Positions 33,264 to 42,367 are shown, counted from the first letter of the stretch. The stretch is 64,000 nucleotides of DNA from Lachnospiraceae bacterium (GCA_017399685.1 JAFQBM010000040.1:1-64000), one strand, 5' to 3'. The notes: a model not told the origin generated them from the sequence alone. Translations and numbers: made by a program.

Positions 33264-33541
33264 CAAAAATGAGACTATTTTGAAACTATTCATAGACCCA
33301 CATAGTTATGTGTCTAAAATATTATATGTAAAAATTACGAAAATTGAAACTTAAAAAATGGAAAGTAAGCTAGTTCTTAAGGCAGTAATCTGTAATGATA
33401 TGGATTCCTACCACTTTCATTTTGTGGAAAAAACAATATAATATGATGAAAACAGAAACTGATAAAAATTTGTAATGTTTTATTTTTATTGTTGTCATAT
33501 ATGGTGAAGGGAACTTAAATCGCGAGTTAAGGAGCAAGGAA
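33264..33541. other. Intergenic region between divergent units
   Basis: AT-rich and non-coding. A hairpin (TAGAC, one unpaired C, CACAT, pairing with ATGTGTCTA, about 33294-33317) lies upstream of the minus-strand promoter. The RBS of the sigma factor (AAGGAG) is at 33528-33533. I see no clear promoter for the sigma gene. Confidence 0.4.
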
Positions 33542-34102
33542 ATGACAGATGAAGAAATCATTCAATTATTTTTTCAAAGAAACGAGGTGGCGATAAAAGA
33601 AACAAATAAGAAGTATGGTCAATATTGCTTTAAAATTGCAAATAACATTTTGAACAACAAAGAAGATTCGGAAGAATGTTTAAATGATACATGGATGAAA
33701 GCATGGGATTCGATACCACCGACGAAGCCTCGACACTTTAATCTGTTTTTGGCTAAAATTGTCCGTAATTTGTCCTTTAACAAGTATAAGTCAAAACATA
33801 CCAATAAAAGAGGAAATGGTGAGATAGCATTGGTACTGGATGAATTGGAAGAATGTATTGCAGGACAGTCTGATGTAGAGAAGATTTATATTGCTGAAGA
33901 ATTGCAAACTACAATCAACGAATTTGTGCGTGGTTTACCGGAAAAGGAAAGAAATGTTTTTATCAGAAGGTATTTTTATTCAGAATCTATAAAGGAAATT
34001 TCAAAACGTTATCATAAGTCAGAAAATAATGTTCGGGTAATGTTAAATCGTACCCGGAAAAAATTGAAAGCGAAACTGGAAAAGGAGGGGTATTTATCAT
34101 GA
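33542..34102 (+). CDS. ECF-type RNA polymerase sigma factor
   Basis: 186 residues. Region 2 (CFKIANNILNNKEDSEECLNDTWMKAWDS, residues ~22-50) contains the usual DxxxxVxxxWxxxW pattern, and region 4 (LPEKERNVFIRRYFYSESIKEIS followed by KSENNVRVMLNRTRKKLK) is a typical HTH. The linker between them is short, as in ECF sigmas. The stop overlaps the next gene's ATG (ATGA). Its regulon is unknown. Confidence 0.85.
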   Translation: MTDEEIIQLFFQRNEVAIKETNKKYGQYCFKIANNILNNKEDSEECLNDTWMKAWDSIPPTKPRHFNLFLAKIVRNLSFNKYKSKHTNKRGNGEIALVLDELEECIAGQSDVEKIYIAEELQTTINEFVRGLPEKERNVFIRRYFYSESIKEISKRYHKSENNVRVMLNRTRKKLKAKLEKEGYLS

Positions 34103-35082
34103 AAAAGGAAGAGTTATTTGATGGATTTGGTGCATTAGAGGATGAATTATTAAAAAGAAGTGAGGGAGGAGGAAGTGCAATGAAAAAGGGGAAAAATTAT
34201 AATAAAATTTTAAAAATTGGTAGTGCTGCAGCATGTATTTTGGTTGTATTAGGAGTAGGGGTAATTGATTGGAACAATAATAAGGAAACTGAATTTAATA
34301 CGAATTCAAAAGATAACATTGCTATTGAAGGGAATGAAATTGTTTCTACGGAACAAAGTAAGATACAGAAAGAACCGGAAAGTTACGTTGATGTATCAAT
34401 GCTGTTAGCATCTAATGAGGGTGTAACGGAACAATCTTTGGCATTTAGCTGTATTGAAATTGGAGAATATTCTGCGATTTATTACAAAGTGGAATCCGTT
34501 GACAGTAGTATATTAAAAGAAAGCATTGGCAGTGAGGTGGAAGGAACAAAGAACTGGTATAAAGTGTCCGGTCATGAAGATATGCAATATCTTATTTCTT
34601 ATGATAGGAATGAGTATTCATTATGGGAATTTAGTTCTTTTCAAAGTGAAAGTTATGCATATGGTGATGTCTTAAAGTTTATCTATCATATTAATTCTGC
34701 TGAAGATATAAAAGAGATTATCGTGACACCGGCTGATATGGATAATACTGACAAAGGAAAAGTCATTCAAAAGGAAATTGGAACGACTACGATTATAGAA
34801 GAGGAAGAGATTGAAATTCTTTATGATGTGTTATCCGGATTGACTTGTTACGGAAGTAACCAGTGGGATAGGATTGGATTAGGAGATGACACACCTTCTG
34901 CTATGCTGGAACAAGTAAGAAAAGGAAGATATTTAACCATGGTAACGACTCAGGGGATGAAAATAGATTCTTTGAAGTATACAGGTATTTTAGGGATGTT
35001 TTATGAATACAGCGGGATTGCGTATAATGCCTTGACTCCGGAAGAAAAATCCGCGATTGAAAAAATCCTGAATATTAAGTGA
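34099..35082 (+). CDS. Membrane protein paired with the sigma factor (anti-sigma-like)
   Basis: 327 residues. The start overlaps the sigma stop by 4 nt. The N-terminal ~40 residues are cytosolic (EELFDGFGALEDELLKRSEG), followed by one membrane helix (AAACILVVLGVGVIDW) and a large extracytoplasmic domain with an acidic middle (TTTIIEEEEIEILYDVLSG) and LTPEEKSAIEKIL at the end. No zinc-finger anti-sigma motif is visible. The coupling and topology suit an anti-sigma or sensor protein; this is inference. Confidence 0.6.
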   Translation: MKKEELFDGFGALEDELLKRSEGGGSAMKKGKNYNKILKIGSAAACILVVLGVGVIDWNNNKETEFNTNSKDNIAIEGNEIVSTEQSKIQKEPESYVDVSMLLASNEGVTEQSLAFSCIEIGEYSAIYYKVESVDSSILKESIGSEVEGTKNWYKVSGHEDMQYLISYDRNEYSLWEFSSFQSESYAYGDVLKFIYHINSAEDIKEIIVTPADMDNTDKGKVIQKEIGTTTIIEEEEIEILYDVLSGLTCYGSNQWDRIGLGDDTPSAMLEQVRKGRYLTMVTTQGMKIDSLKYTGILGMFYEYSGIAYNALTPEEKSAIEKILNIK

Positions 35083-35122
35083 TAGATGGGAACACAGGAA
35101 TTTTAGAATAAGATAGAAAAAG

Positions 35123-35158
35123 AATGCCTACATCAGAAAAAAATCTGTTGTAGGCATT
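35123..35158. terminator. Convergent bidirectional terminator
   Basis: AATGCCTACA pairs with TGTAGGCATT, with a CAGA/TCTG extension and an A-rich loop. T-runs on the minus side (reading into CTTTTTCTATC) show that it mainly serves the minus-strand exporter remnant; it also follows the plus-strand sigma operon. Confidence 0.75.
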
Positions 35159-35162
35159 AAAA

Positions 35163-36343
35163 CTATTGTATTTTATTCATTACTTTTTTGGTATTAATGA
35201 CGAATATGCCAATTAGCAATAATACCAGGGATACCATTCCCATACACAAGAAAGCAACATTTAATCCACGCATGGAAGCATCAGCCTCTAATGTATCAGT
35301 AAAGTAGGATGATACATAATTCATAATTCCTACAAACACAGCCGTTCCAATGGCTCCGGCAATTGTTCTAAGAGAAGCAAGAAGTGCTGTTCCATGAGCA
35401 GTGAGTTTTTTATCATTAATGGAATTGGTTCCCCATGTTATTAGTGGCATCATCAAACAACCAATCGCAATACTACGAATAATATTACAGATACAAGCCA
35501 CCCATACAGGGGTATCCTTTGTAATAAAGAATAGACTTAAACTGCTTACAACCAGAGCGGCAGCACCGCAGACAAAGAGTGGTTTTATACCCAGCTTGTC
35601 ATATATTTTTCCGGCAAAGGACTGATAATTGCCATGGCAAGGGAACCTGGCAACACAACTAAACCGGAAACTGTTGCAGAATAGCCGAGAATTCTTTGAA
35701 CATATAAAGGGATAAGGATAGAGGATCCCATCATAACAAAATAAAGCAGCATACTTCCAATCACACTTATGGCATAATTCTTATTGCATAATATTCTAAG
35801 TTCCAGAAATGGAATTGGGGCGTTCAACTGTCTGAAAACAAAGATTACTGTGGCTATACCACCAATGAACAGTGTAAAAAGTACTTGTATGCTTACAAAA
35901 GGATAGCTTCCGATATTTCCGATTCCCAGAGTGATACCTCCGAATGCAAATATACTAACCACAAATGAGAACACATCAAAACTTTTCTTTACAGTATCAA
36001 GTACATCTTCAAAAACAAACCTGGCACAAATCAGTGAAACCATAACAATGACTATAACAAGATAAAAAATTGCTCTCCAGCCAAATGAATCAACAAGAAA
36101 TCCCGCCAAAGTCGGTGCAATAACAGGTGCAGCCCCTATAGATAGTCCGTACCAGCCCATGGCGAGGGAATATCCGCTTGTAAGCCATTGTCCTAGTGTA
36201 ACATTAATATGAAAATCAGTAATAATAGCAGGCAAAGCCGTTGTTAAAGCGGTTGACAGCATCGAGGAAGCAATACAGCTAACCACAATGTTAATAAATA
36301 TAAGTGTTCTCTTTTTATCTGAAATTGTTCTTTTTTCAGTCAT
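35163..36343 (-). pseudogene. MFS (DHA2/EmrB-like) drug exporter, doubly broken
   Basis: The first frame (36343 to 35585) starts MTEKRTISDKKRTLIF, reads ITDFHINVTLGQWLTSGYSLAMG, then jumps directly to WYGLSIGAAPVIAPTLAG; about 85 residues (helices 2-4) are missing between SLAMG and the YGLSIG motif. A one-base deletion in the A-run at 35616-35618 then changes frame: the residues before give ISPLPEKYMTSWV and stop, whereas the other frame continues ISPFAGKIYDKLGIKPLF to the normal end at 35163. It cannot make a 14-helix exporter. Confidence 0.82.
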
Positions 36344-36409
36344 TTTATTTTTACCTCGTTTCTTACATTAATATTTTTATTAAAATATTTAAAAAAATTT
36401 TATGTATTA

Positions 36410-36637
36410 TTATTTTGTGAATTGTTGTATGTAAGGCTTATCTTTATTTTGCAATTGTCCATAAACATGTAAATGTAATTCCTGCTCCAATCCAACAGCC
36501 ATAATGCCTTGAATTGATTTTCCATCTACAATGATTGAACCATGTGATATGTCCATATGGTAAGGTATTTCTTCCGCCCAATGAACAAAATTATATATCT
36601 GTTTCAGAGAATGAAATATTATCACATATTCTTCCAT
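36410..36637 (-). CDS. HPr-like small protein
   Basis: 75 residues; ATG 36637 has GGGAGG 5 nt upstream on the minus strand. EEYVIIFHSLKQIYNFVHWAEE, then SHGSIIVDGKSIQGIMAVG and ELHLHVYGQ, follow the HPr fold in the order beta-alpha-beta-beta-alpha-beta. The active-site His-15 of HPr is absent at the expected place, as in other HPr-like proteins of unknown function. It lies just before the MFS remnant and between it and the TetR gene. Confidence 0.6.
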   Translation of the reverse strand: MEEYVIIFHSLKQIYNFVHWAEEIPYHMDISHGSIIVDGKSIQGIMAVGLEQELHLHVYGQLQNKDKPYIQQFTK

Positions 36638-36755
36638 ACTGACCTCCCTGTGATTGAAATTCATTACTATATTATAAATTCATCTTATTTTTGCGACTAT
36701 AGTTGCATTTGTGGATAAAATTTATTATAATAGGTGACACACTAAAAACAACCAG

Positions 36756-36799
36756 CAGTTCCACCCAGAAGTTGCATATGCGATATTTGAATGGAACTG
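36756..36799. promoter_or_regulatory. Nested palindromic operator of the TetR gene
   Basis: CAGTTCCA (36756-36763) and TGGAACTG (36792-36799) are perfect inverted repeats; GCATATGC (36774-36781), itself a palindrome, sits exactly at the centre with 10 nt on each side. The element ends 25 nt before the TetR start. Confidence 0.6.
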
Positions 36800-36823
36800 T
36801 CGCAAAATATGGGGAGGAAGTAT

Positions 36824-37339
36824 ATGGATTTAAGAACCGAACGAACTAGAAAAAATATTATCAATGCATTTATAGAATTGCGTGTGGAGAAACCGATTGA
36901 AAAAATAACAGTGAAAGAATTATCCGATCATGCTTATATTAACAAAGCAACTTTTTACCGACATTATGAAGATATCTATGCTTTAGCTGAATCCATCGAA
37001 AATGAACTAATACAAAATTGTCTGGATATGCTTACAGAACCCATTCGATTATTTGAAAAAGATGGGGTTCGTCTTCTTGTGGAAACACTAAGTTCACAGG
37101 GTGAACTGTTTGATATTATTTTTTCTGGTTCACGAAAAGACATGGCAATACATAAAATTCATGACTGTCTGCTAGAAAAGATATATATACAACATCCGGA
37201 ATATCGGGATGACTTAGAAAAGAAAGTAATGTTGTCTACCTTAATATATGGGATGTTTCAATCTTATCGGATGTATAAAGATGTGGATTATGATATTGTA
37301 ATAAGCAGTCTTGTAAAGCTGAATAGTGCATTACGATAA
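36824..37339 (+). CDS. TetR-family regulator
   Basis: 171 residues from ATG 36824 (GGGGAGG upstream; the longer frame from 36791 is not needed). The HTH is at the N-terminus: TRKNIINAFIELRVEKPIEKI, then TVKELSDHAYINKATFYRHYEDI. The C-terminal ligand domain is of the AcrR/TetR_C type. It faces the HPr-like gene and the broken exporter, and probably controls one or both through the palindrome upstream of it. Confidence 0.85.
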   Translation: MDLRTERTRKNIINAFIELRVEKPIEKITVKELSDHAYINKATFYRHYEDIYALAESIENELIQNCLDMLTEPIRLFEKDGVRLLVETLSSQGELFDIIFSGSRKDMAIHKIHDCLLEKIYIQHPEYRDDLEKKVMLSTLIYGMFQSYRMYKDVDYDIVISSLVKLNSALR

Positions 37340-37561
37340 ATCAGCTTTATGATGTTAGTTTAGCAGTTTTTTTCATTATAATTGTGGGTGGAAATGAAAG
37401 GAAGAAAAAGATATATTTTTTGTCCAAAAATCAAATGTATTTTGGTAAGCTATAGATTTTTCTTATAAAATAAGGTATAATTAGATTATTCAATAAATAG
37501 CTGATAAGGAGTTATAAGTTAGTTGTAGTGATTATAAAAATCAAATAAAAGAGGTGGTTGT

Positions 37562-38638
37562 ATGAAGATATCTTCTGGCCAAATGCCACAAAATGTAAAG
37601 AGATTTGTTGCAACGGGAACCAATTTAGTGAATCTGATATTGCTGGCATGCAACATAGGTTATGGAATTTTATTTTGGTTATATGATGCGGATGTGTTGT
37701 TTTATTATATCTGTGTCAGTAGCATTTTCTTTCCTTTTGTATGTGGAATGCTGAAGAAGGGGAAGAAATGGACGTATATCATTACCGTATTTTTGGAAAT
37801 TTTCTTATTTATGATACTTGCAGTTGTGTATTTAGGGTGGGATTACGGTTTTCAACAATATTGTATCGGTTTTGTTGCCTCACTGATTTTTACTAATTTT
37901 TATATGAGTCGTGAAAGAAAGATTAACCGAACCACTATGATTATCGTAATCTTCAATGTGCTTTTATATGTGGGACTTAGACTTTGGACATATGAACATC
38001 CGTATGTATACATCATAGACAATGAGATTTTAGTGAAATGTTTTTACATATTCAATTCTCTGATTGGATTTGCTTTTTTGATTATGTATTTATGTATTTA
38101 TTCAAGCACAGTGCATAGACTTGAAAACTCTTTAACGGAAATGGCAAATGTTGACCCACTTACAGGAATTTCGAATCGTAGAAAAATGCAGCAGATGCTC
38201 AAATCTGTATTAGAAGAATATGAAACACAACAGTACCAGACTGTGATTGCCATGTTAGACATTGACTTTTTTAAGAAAATCAATGATACATACGGACATG
38301 ATGCTGGGGATGAAGTTTTGAAGGAATTAGCAAAAATTCTTCGGGATAAGCATGATGAAGATGAAGGTTTTCATGTTAGCAGATGGGGTGGCGAGGAGTT
38401 TTTGATTTTTTATGAAAGACATCAAAAAAGCAGAGAAGATATCATTGAGGAATTTGATATGTTGCGTGAACAGATTGAAGATACTGTGATTCAGTATAAT
38501 GGCTGTGATATAAAAATTACGGTAACTATTGGTCTTTCATTCTATGAAAAAGGAGAAACGATAGAAAGCCTGATAAAAGAAGCAGATAAGAATCTTTATA
38601 TTGGGAAAAGTGCCGGAAGAAACAGGGTTATTTCATAG
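37562..38638 (+). CDS. Membrane-bound diguanylate cyclase (GGDEF)
   Basis: 358 residues. Five to six membrane helices occupy residues ~15-190. A GGDEF domain follows, starting with VDPLTGISNRRKM, with DFFKKINDTYGHDAGDEVL and the active motif GGEEF at about residue 276. No RxxD inhibitory site is seen 5 residues before GGEEF, so feedback inhibition is probably absent. It should synthesise c-di-GMP; the membrane part is the presumed sensor. RBS AGAGGTGG. Confidence 0.87.
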   Translation: MKISSGQMPQNVKRFVATGTNLVNLILLACNIGYGILFWLYDADVLFYYICVSSIFFPFVCGMLKKGKKWTYIITVFLEIFLFMILAVVYLGWDYGFQQYCIGFVASLIFTNFYMSRERKINRTTMIIVIFNVLLYVGLRLWTYEHPYVYIIDNEILVKCFYIFNSLIGFAFLIMYLCIYSSTVHRLENSLTEMANVDPLTGISNRRKMQQMLKSVLEEYETQQYQTVIAMLDIDFFKKINDTYGHDAGDEVLKELAKILRDKHDEDEGFHVSRWGGEEFLIFYERHQKSREDIIEEFDMLREQIEDTVIQYNGCDIKITVTIGLSFYEKGETIESLIKEADKNLYIGKSAGRNRVIS

Positions 38639-38692
38639 AAATAGACAGATAGAAATGTAGAATATAATAGGAACAGTAAATTATAACAATGA

Positions 38693-38724
38693 AGCCTATG
38701 GTCTGGTGATACAGACTGTGGGCT
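38693..38724 (+). terminator. 13-bp hairpin between two genes
   Basis: AGCCTATGGTCTG pairs fully (four G-U pairs) with CAGACTGTGGGCT, loop GTGATA. The T-tail is poor (GATTGTCTTATT), so termination is probable but not certain; it may equally be a leader hairpin for the next gene. Confidence 0.5.
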
Positions 38725-38751
38725 GATTGTCTTATTAGGAGGAGTAGAAAC

Positions 38752-39486
38752 GTGAAAAAAATCAAGGAACATCCGATAGCGTCTGTAGAGTTATTTTTAT
38801 TATTATCGCTGATAGCGATAGTGCTTTGGACAGGTTTCAGTGAATCAGAAAGTTATATTTTATTGCAAGGCTTTTTATTTCTATTCAATATAGCTGCACT
38901 CATTTTATGTCCTTTTATTATGCTGATGATTTTAGAAAAACCAAGCAAAGAAATGAAGGAATTGGAAAGAAAGCGTAAGTTAGAAAAAACTAAAGAATAC
39001 CGTGAGAAATATGTTTCTGAGATTCCTGTGAATCATTCTTTTTTTGGAAGTTGTGTATTCGAAAAGGACAGGAACAAGGAGGCGGTAACACTTGTAGAGG
39101 GTATCAAGGAAACAAACTATGGTCCATACATGGTTGATGTGGAAATGGAGGTTCAGGAAGATGCGATATCATTGGCTTTAGCTGAACTTGAAAAAGTATA
39201 TCGAAACTGTGATGATATTCTGAATCAAATATATGAGGCAGCCAAGGAACAATGCAATGACTGGGATGAAGAAGATGCCGATGGCAATCCCATTGATTTG
39301 GAATACATAAAGAAATATTACAGTTTAAGTTTTATATCCGTATATGATAATACGAATGGAAGTATTTCAATTATTTTAGATGGTTCGGTAGGGGATGAAA
39401 ACGGCGGGGAGCTGTTAGGTTATCATTCCTTTGTTGCGAATATAAACTGTAAAACCAATCAGATTAGTTATGGTCTTTGGGGATAA
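38752..39486 (+). CDS. Membrane-anchored protein of unknown function
   Basis: 244 residues from GTG 38752 behind AGGAGGAG. Two membrane helices are at ~10-30 and ~40-63 (LQGFLFLFNIAALILCPFIMLMI), then a charged helical region (KEMKELERKRKLEKTKEYRE) and a soluble C-terminal domain with YDNTNGSISIILDGSVGDENG and LLGYHSFVANINC. The last part resembles DUF2262/DUF6985-type domains. No functional assignment. Confidence 0.6.
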   Translation: MKKIKEHPIASVELFLLLSLIAIVLWTGFSESESYILLQGFLFLFNIAALILCPFIMLMILEKPSKEMKELERKRKLEKTKEYREKYVSEIPVNHSFFGSCVFEKDRNKEAVTLVEGIKETNYGPYMVDVEMEVQEDAISLALAELEKVYRNCDDILNQIYEAAKEQCNDWDEEDADGNPIDLEYIKKYYSLSFISVYDNTNGSISIILDGSVGDENGGELLGYHSFVANINCKTNQISYGLWG

Positions 39487-39568
39487 ACGAGAAGATTTCA
39501 AAATGCTATATAGTAAACTTTAATTAACAATATTTGTGTTGTAGTAGAAAGATTTTAGGAGGATGACG

Positions 39569-40789
39569 ATGGCTGATACAATATATTATAAGGGAAAACT
39601 CAAACGTGGGAAAAAACCTTTGGAGGTTTTTGAGAAGATAAAGAAAGCAATTAAGAAAAAGGGACCTACCCAAGATTGGGTATGTACCATAGATGAAGCC
39701 GAAGAAAAATTGTATATTGTCTTTCCGGATGGAAAAAGTGAAAACTTTGTTTTGAATTTTAATGAAAAGGGAGAATTTAAAGATTTCTGCAAGATTTATT
39801 TTCCACTTGAAGGTAAATTTTATGAGGATGGAAAAAGTGAATTCAAAGCATTATTGGATGTGTTATACAAGGTGAAATCCGTGTTTCACCATATTGAAAT
39901 TACAGATGATTATGGATTGGCAGAAAGTTATTGGGATAGCAAACGTTTTAAATTTGATTTTCGTGAATTAACTTCTGAAGAGGAGGAGAGAGTAAAACGA
40001 TTGTATTCAGAAGGTCATGTTAGCCATGAAAATTTACTTCGGGCAATTATGGCGGAAGATATGGAAATGTCAATTGAGGATTTGTGTAAATATGTAAATA
40101 TTGATATAGAATATATGAGTGATTTATTTCCGAAGATTTTTAGAACCTTGGAAACTTATTTATATGAAACGGCAGAATTCCAAAAAGAAGGAAGACTTTG
40201 TGAACTTCCTGATTATCAGTATCGTATTTTGGGGAAAGTTCCTCATTCTGTTTTTGCATTTTTGGAAGGTATGTCGTGGATATTTTTGGATGGAACGGGA
40301 TACGAAACTACTTTAAATATGAATCAAAAGAGTTCTTTTAGTGAAAAGGATGCACAGGTATGTTTACTTTTTAGAGAAAAATTTGTACCACTTTTTGCAG
40401 AAGAAAATGATTCGTTGAAACGTTGTTTATTAGCATATCGATATTTTGTGTCTGTTTATGATTATTTAGGTTTTAAATATGTGGGAAGAGCTAAGGACAT
40501 AAAAACGGTTATGGATGAAATTTTAGAGCAATACGGTGAAGAAAAAGGAATTATATTTTTGAATTGTTTCTGTACTTATGAAAGATATATTTCACATTTA
40601 AATGAAATAAAAAAACAGGAATATGGTGAGCGATTTACGAAAAATATAAAAACACGTTATGGTGAAACGTTGTATCAAGAATATTTGGATTTTAGCAAAA
40701 AATATGAACAAAATATAAAATTTAGAAAAGAAGTAGAATATATGGTAAATGCGAGGATGAAGTATATCGATGATTCACTTGTTTTATGA
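39569..40789 (+). CDS. Uncharacterised soluble protein
   Basis: 408 residues. AGGAGG (39557-39562) is well placed for ATG 39569. The first ~110 residues are Lys-rich (KGKLKRGKKPLEVFEKIKKA) and end near VFHHIEITDDYGLAESYW, a segment that looks like a beta-rich recognition domain; the rest is helical with FRTLETYLYETAEFQ and ILEQYGEEKGIIFLNCFCTYE. No known domain recognised. It overlaps the lipoprotein region by reading close to its start and is probably cotranscribed. Confidence 0.5.
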   Translation: MADTIYYKGKLKRGKKPLEVFEKIKKAIKKKGPTQDWVCTIDEAEEKLYIVFPDGKSENFVLNFNEKGEFKDFCKIYFPLEGKFYEDGKSEFKALLDVLYKVKSVFHHIEITDDYGLAESYWDSKRFKFDFRELTSEEEERVKRLYSEGHVSHENLLRAIMAEDMEMSIEDLCKYVNIDIEYMSDLFPKIFRTLETYLYETAEFQKEGRLCELPDYQYRILGKVPHSVFAFLEGMSWIFLDGTGYETTLNMNQKSSFSEKDAQVCLLFREKFVPLFAEENDSLKRCLLAYRYFVSVYDYLGFKYVGRAKDIKTVMDEILEQYGEEKGIIFLNCFCTYERYISHLNEIKKQEYGERFTKNIKTRYGETLYQEYLDFSKKYEQNIKFRKEVEYMVNARMKYIDDSLVL

Positions 40790-40808
40790 AGGTTCGAGGG
40801 AGGATGCG

Positions 40809-42020
40809 ATGAAAAATAAAAGGATAATACTCGCTTTTATGATGTTATTGATGCTTACCGGATGTGGACGAAATAGAGAGTTGAATAATGAAGAGACGAT
40901 TGATTATCTGTGTGAACGTTATGATAGACAGTTTGAATTCGTTGCATCTGAAACCCGTTTAAGGTCGGATTATGATTATATTGATACTGATATGAAAAAA
41001 GAGAATTTTAGTGAAGAAAGTAGTGATATAGTTCCAGATGAAATAAGAATTCTTACGGCAAAAGATGAAAATGGAGTTGAATTTCATGTAAGCTATATTG
41101 AACAATTTGGAATTATAGGTTGGATGGATATGCGGGATGATTATTGTATACAGTGGCTAAAAAGCCAGCCGGAGCTTTATGCACCCCTTGTAAATTCGGA
41201 ATATGAGTGTGATTATTTTAATGAAATTGGTTATAAAGAATATCCGGATGCCGGATTTATTTTACATGTGGATAACTTTTATGAAATACAGCCTGCGATT
41301 GAACTTGCATATAGTGTTATAGAAAATGAAGCTGCGATATTACCAGATGGCGGATGTGACCGGGATGATATAGCAGCTTATGCAATTCGTCCAAGTATTG
41401 AGATTAGGACGACAAATGGGATACAAATAGAGTCGGTATATGAGGATATATATTTTAGTACTCAGGAAAAAAAGTTGAACCAGCCGTTGGAAGAGTATAT
41501 TACAGGATATAGTTTGGCATATGTGGATCTTGTAAGGGACGGGGTGATAGAGGAACAATTATCAGAGGATGTGTTAAAAGAATATGGACCTGAAGAAATA
41601 AATACTGTAACTTTTGAGGGGGAAGATACAGGATTGTTTTTTAACCGTGATTCAAGTTCGTCGGATAGTAATTTGACTCGCGAAAAAGGGAAAACTTTAT
41701 ATTATATATATGATAATTCATATGATGATTTTAATTTCTTAAAAATTGCTAAATTAGCAAGCTATGCAGGATATAGTATTGAAATCATAAGTGAGGATGA
41801 AACAAGGTTTTTTAATGGTACGGAATCAATCATTTTTAAACGTGATAAAAAGAATTATTATATTATTAGAAATGATGAGGTTATGAAGATAAAAGGAAGC
41901 TTTAGATATAGGCAAATAGTATTGACGATGGATGATTTATATACACTTTTTGGAATTAAAGTTGAACTGGACTTGATAAATGGAACTGCAGAGCTTTCTT
42001 CCGTTGCAATGAAAAAATAG
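40809..42020 (+). CDS. Lipoprotein of unknown function
   Basis: 403 residues. A type II signal peptide (KRIILAFMMLLMLTGCGR; lipobox LTGC, Cys at ~18) directs lipid anchoring. ATG 40809 follows GGGAGG at 6 nt. The mature protein is acidic, with repeats of Asp/Glu/Tyr, and ends with YYIIRNDEVMKIKGSFRYRQ and TMDDLYTLFGIKVELD, a pattern like a copper-amine-oxidase-type stalk domain. It may be a surface-attached binding protein. Confidence 0.65.
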   Translation: MKNKRIILAFMMLLMLTGCGRNRELNNEETIDYLCERYDRQFEFVASETRLRSDYDYIDTDMKKENFSEESSDIVPDEIRILTAKDENGVEFHVSYIEQFGIIGWMDMRDDYCIQWLKSQPELYAPLVNSEYECDYFNEIGYKEYPDAGFILHVDNFYEIQPAIELAYSVIENEAAILPDGGCDRDDIAAYAIRPSIEIRTTNGIQIESVYEDIYFSTQEKKLNQPLEEYITGYSLAYVDLVRDGVIEEQLSEDVLKEYGPEEINTVTFEGEDTGLFFNRDSSSSDSNLTREKGKTLYYIYDNSYDDFNFLKIAKLASYAGYSIEIISEDETRFFNGTESIIFKRDKKNYYIIRNDEVMKIKGSFRYRQIVLTMDDLYTLFGIKVELDLINGTAELSSVAMKK

Positions 42021-42089
42021 GTTTCGCAACTTTTTTTATGATTTATTTCGAAATGAATGGTGTAGTAAAAACGTAGCAAAGAGAAACAA

Positions 42090-42205
42090 CGGAAGGTAGC
42101 TTAGTTGGTAGAGCATATTTAAAAATGAATCATGTTTGTGATTCGAACAGCAAATATATTTATTTAGGGGGAATGGTGTCGGTGGTTCGAGTCCATTCCT
42201 TCCGA
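42090..42205 (+). tRNA. tRNA-like cloverleaf with a ~43-nt insertion in the anticodon loop
   Basis: Acceptor arms CGGAAGG (42090-42096) and CCTTCCG (42198-42204) pair perfectly; U8/A9 precede a D-arm GCTT-AGTTGGTA-GAGC; the T-arm is GGTGG-TTCGAGT-CCATT (two G-U). After A26, TATTT (42116-42120) can pair with GAATG (42171-42175), and GTGTC is a normal variable loop. The loop between is 50 nt instead of 7 and contains its own hairpin GAATCA-TGTTTG-TGATTC. No encoded CCA. The isotype cannot be read. Probably a disrupted or atypical tRNA gene. Confidence 0.45.
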
Positions 42206-42283
42206 TTTGTAAATTCTACACTGTATTATAAGGCGGTTTCAAGATATGATTAAATACGGGTGAGAGAAAATTAAAAAAATATC

Positions 42284-42345
42284 TTGACATATTATCAAAA
42301 TGATACTATTATATAATCAACAAGAGATATTATCAATGTGTTACT
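42284..42345 (+). promoter_or_regulatory. NAD-salvage promoter with two NrtR-type operators
   Basis: TTGACA (42284-42289), 17-nt spacer, TATTAT (42307-42312). The 21-bp palindrome ATATTATCA-AAA-TGATACTAT (42289-42309, one mismatched pair) fills the spacer; a second, weaker copy (ATATTATCA-ATG-TGTTACTAA, 42328-42348) lies between promoter and start. The position inside the promoter implies repression. Confidence 0.7.
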
Positions 42346-42367
42346 AAGTAAAAAGGAGAGAACAGAT

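Noticed and set aside
42338-42367. Earlier start of the nicotinamidase gene
   Set aside because: It would include operator sequence; AAAGGAG supports ATG 42368.
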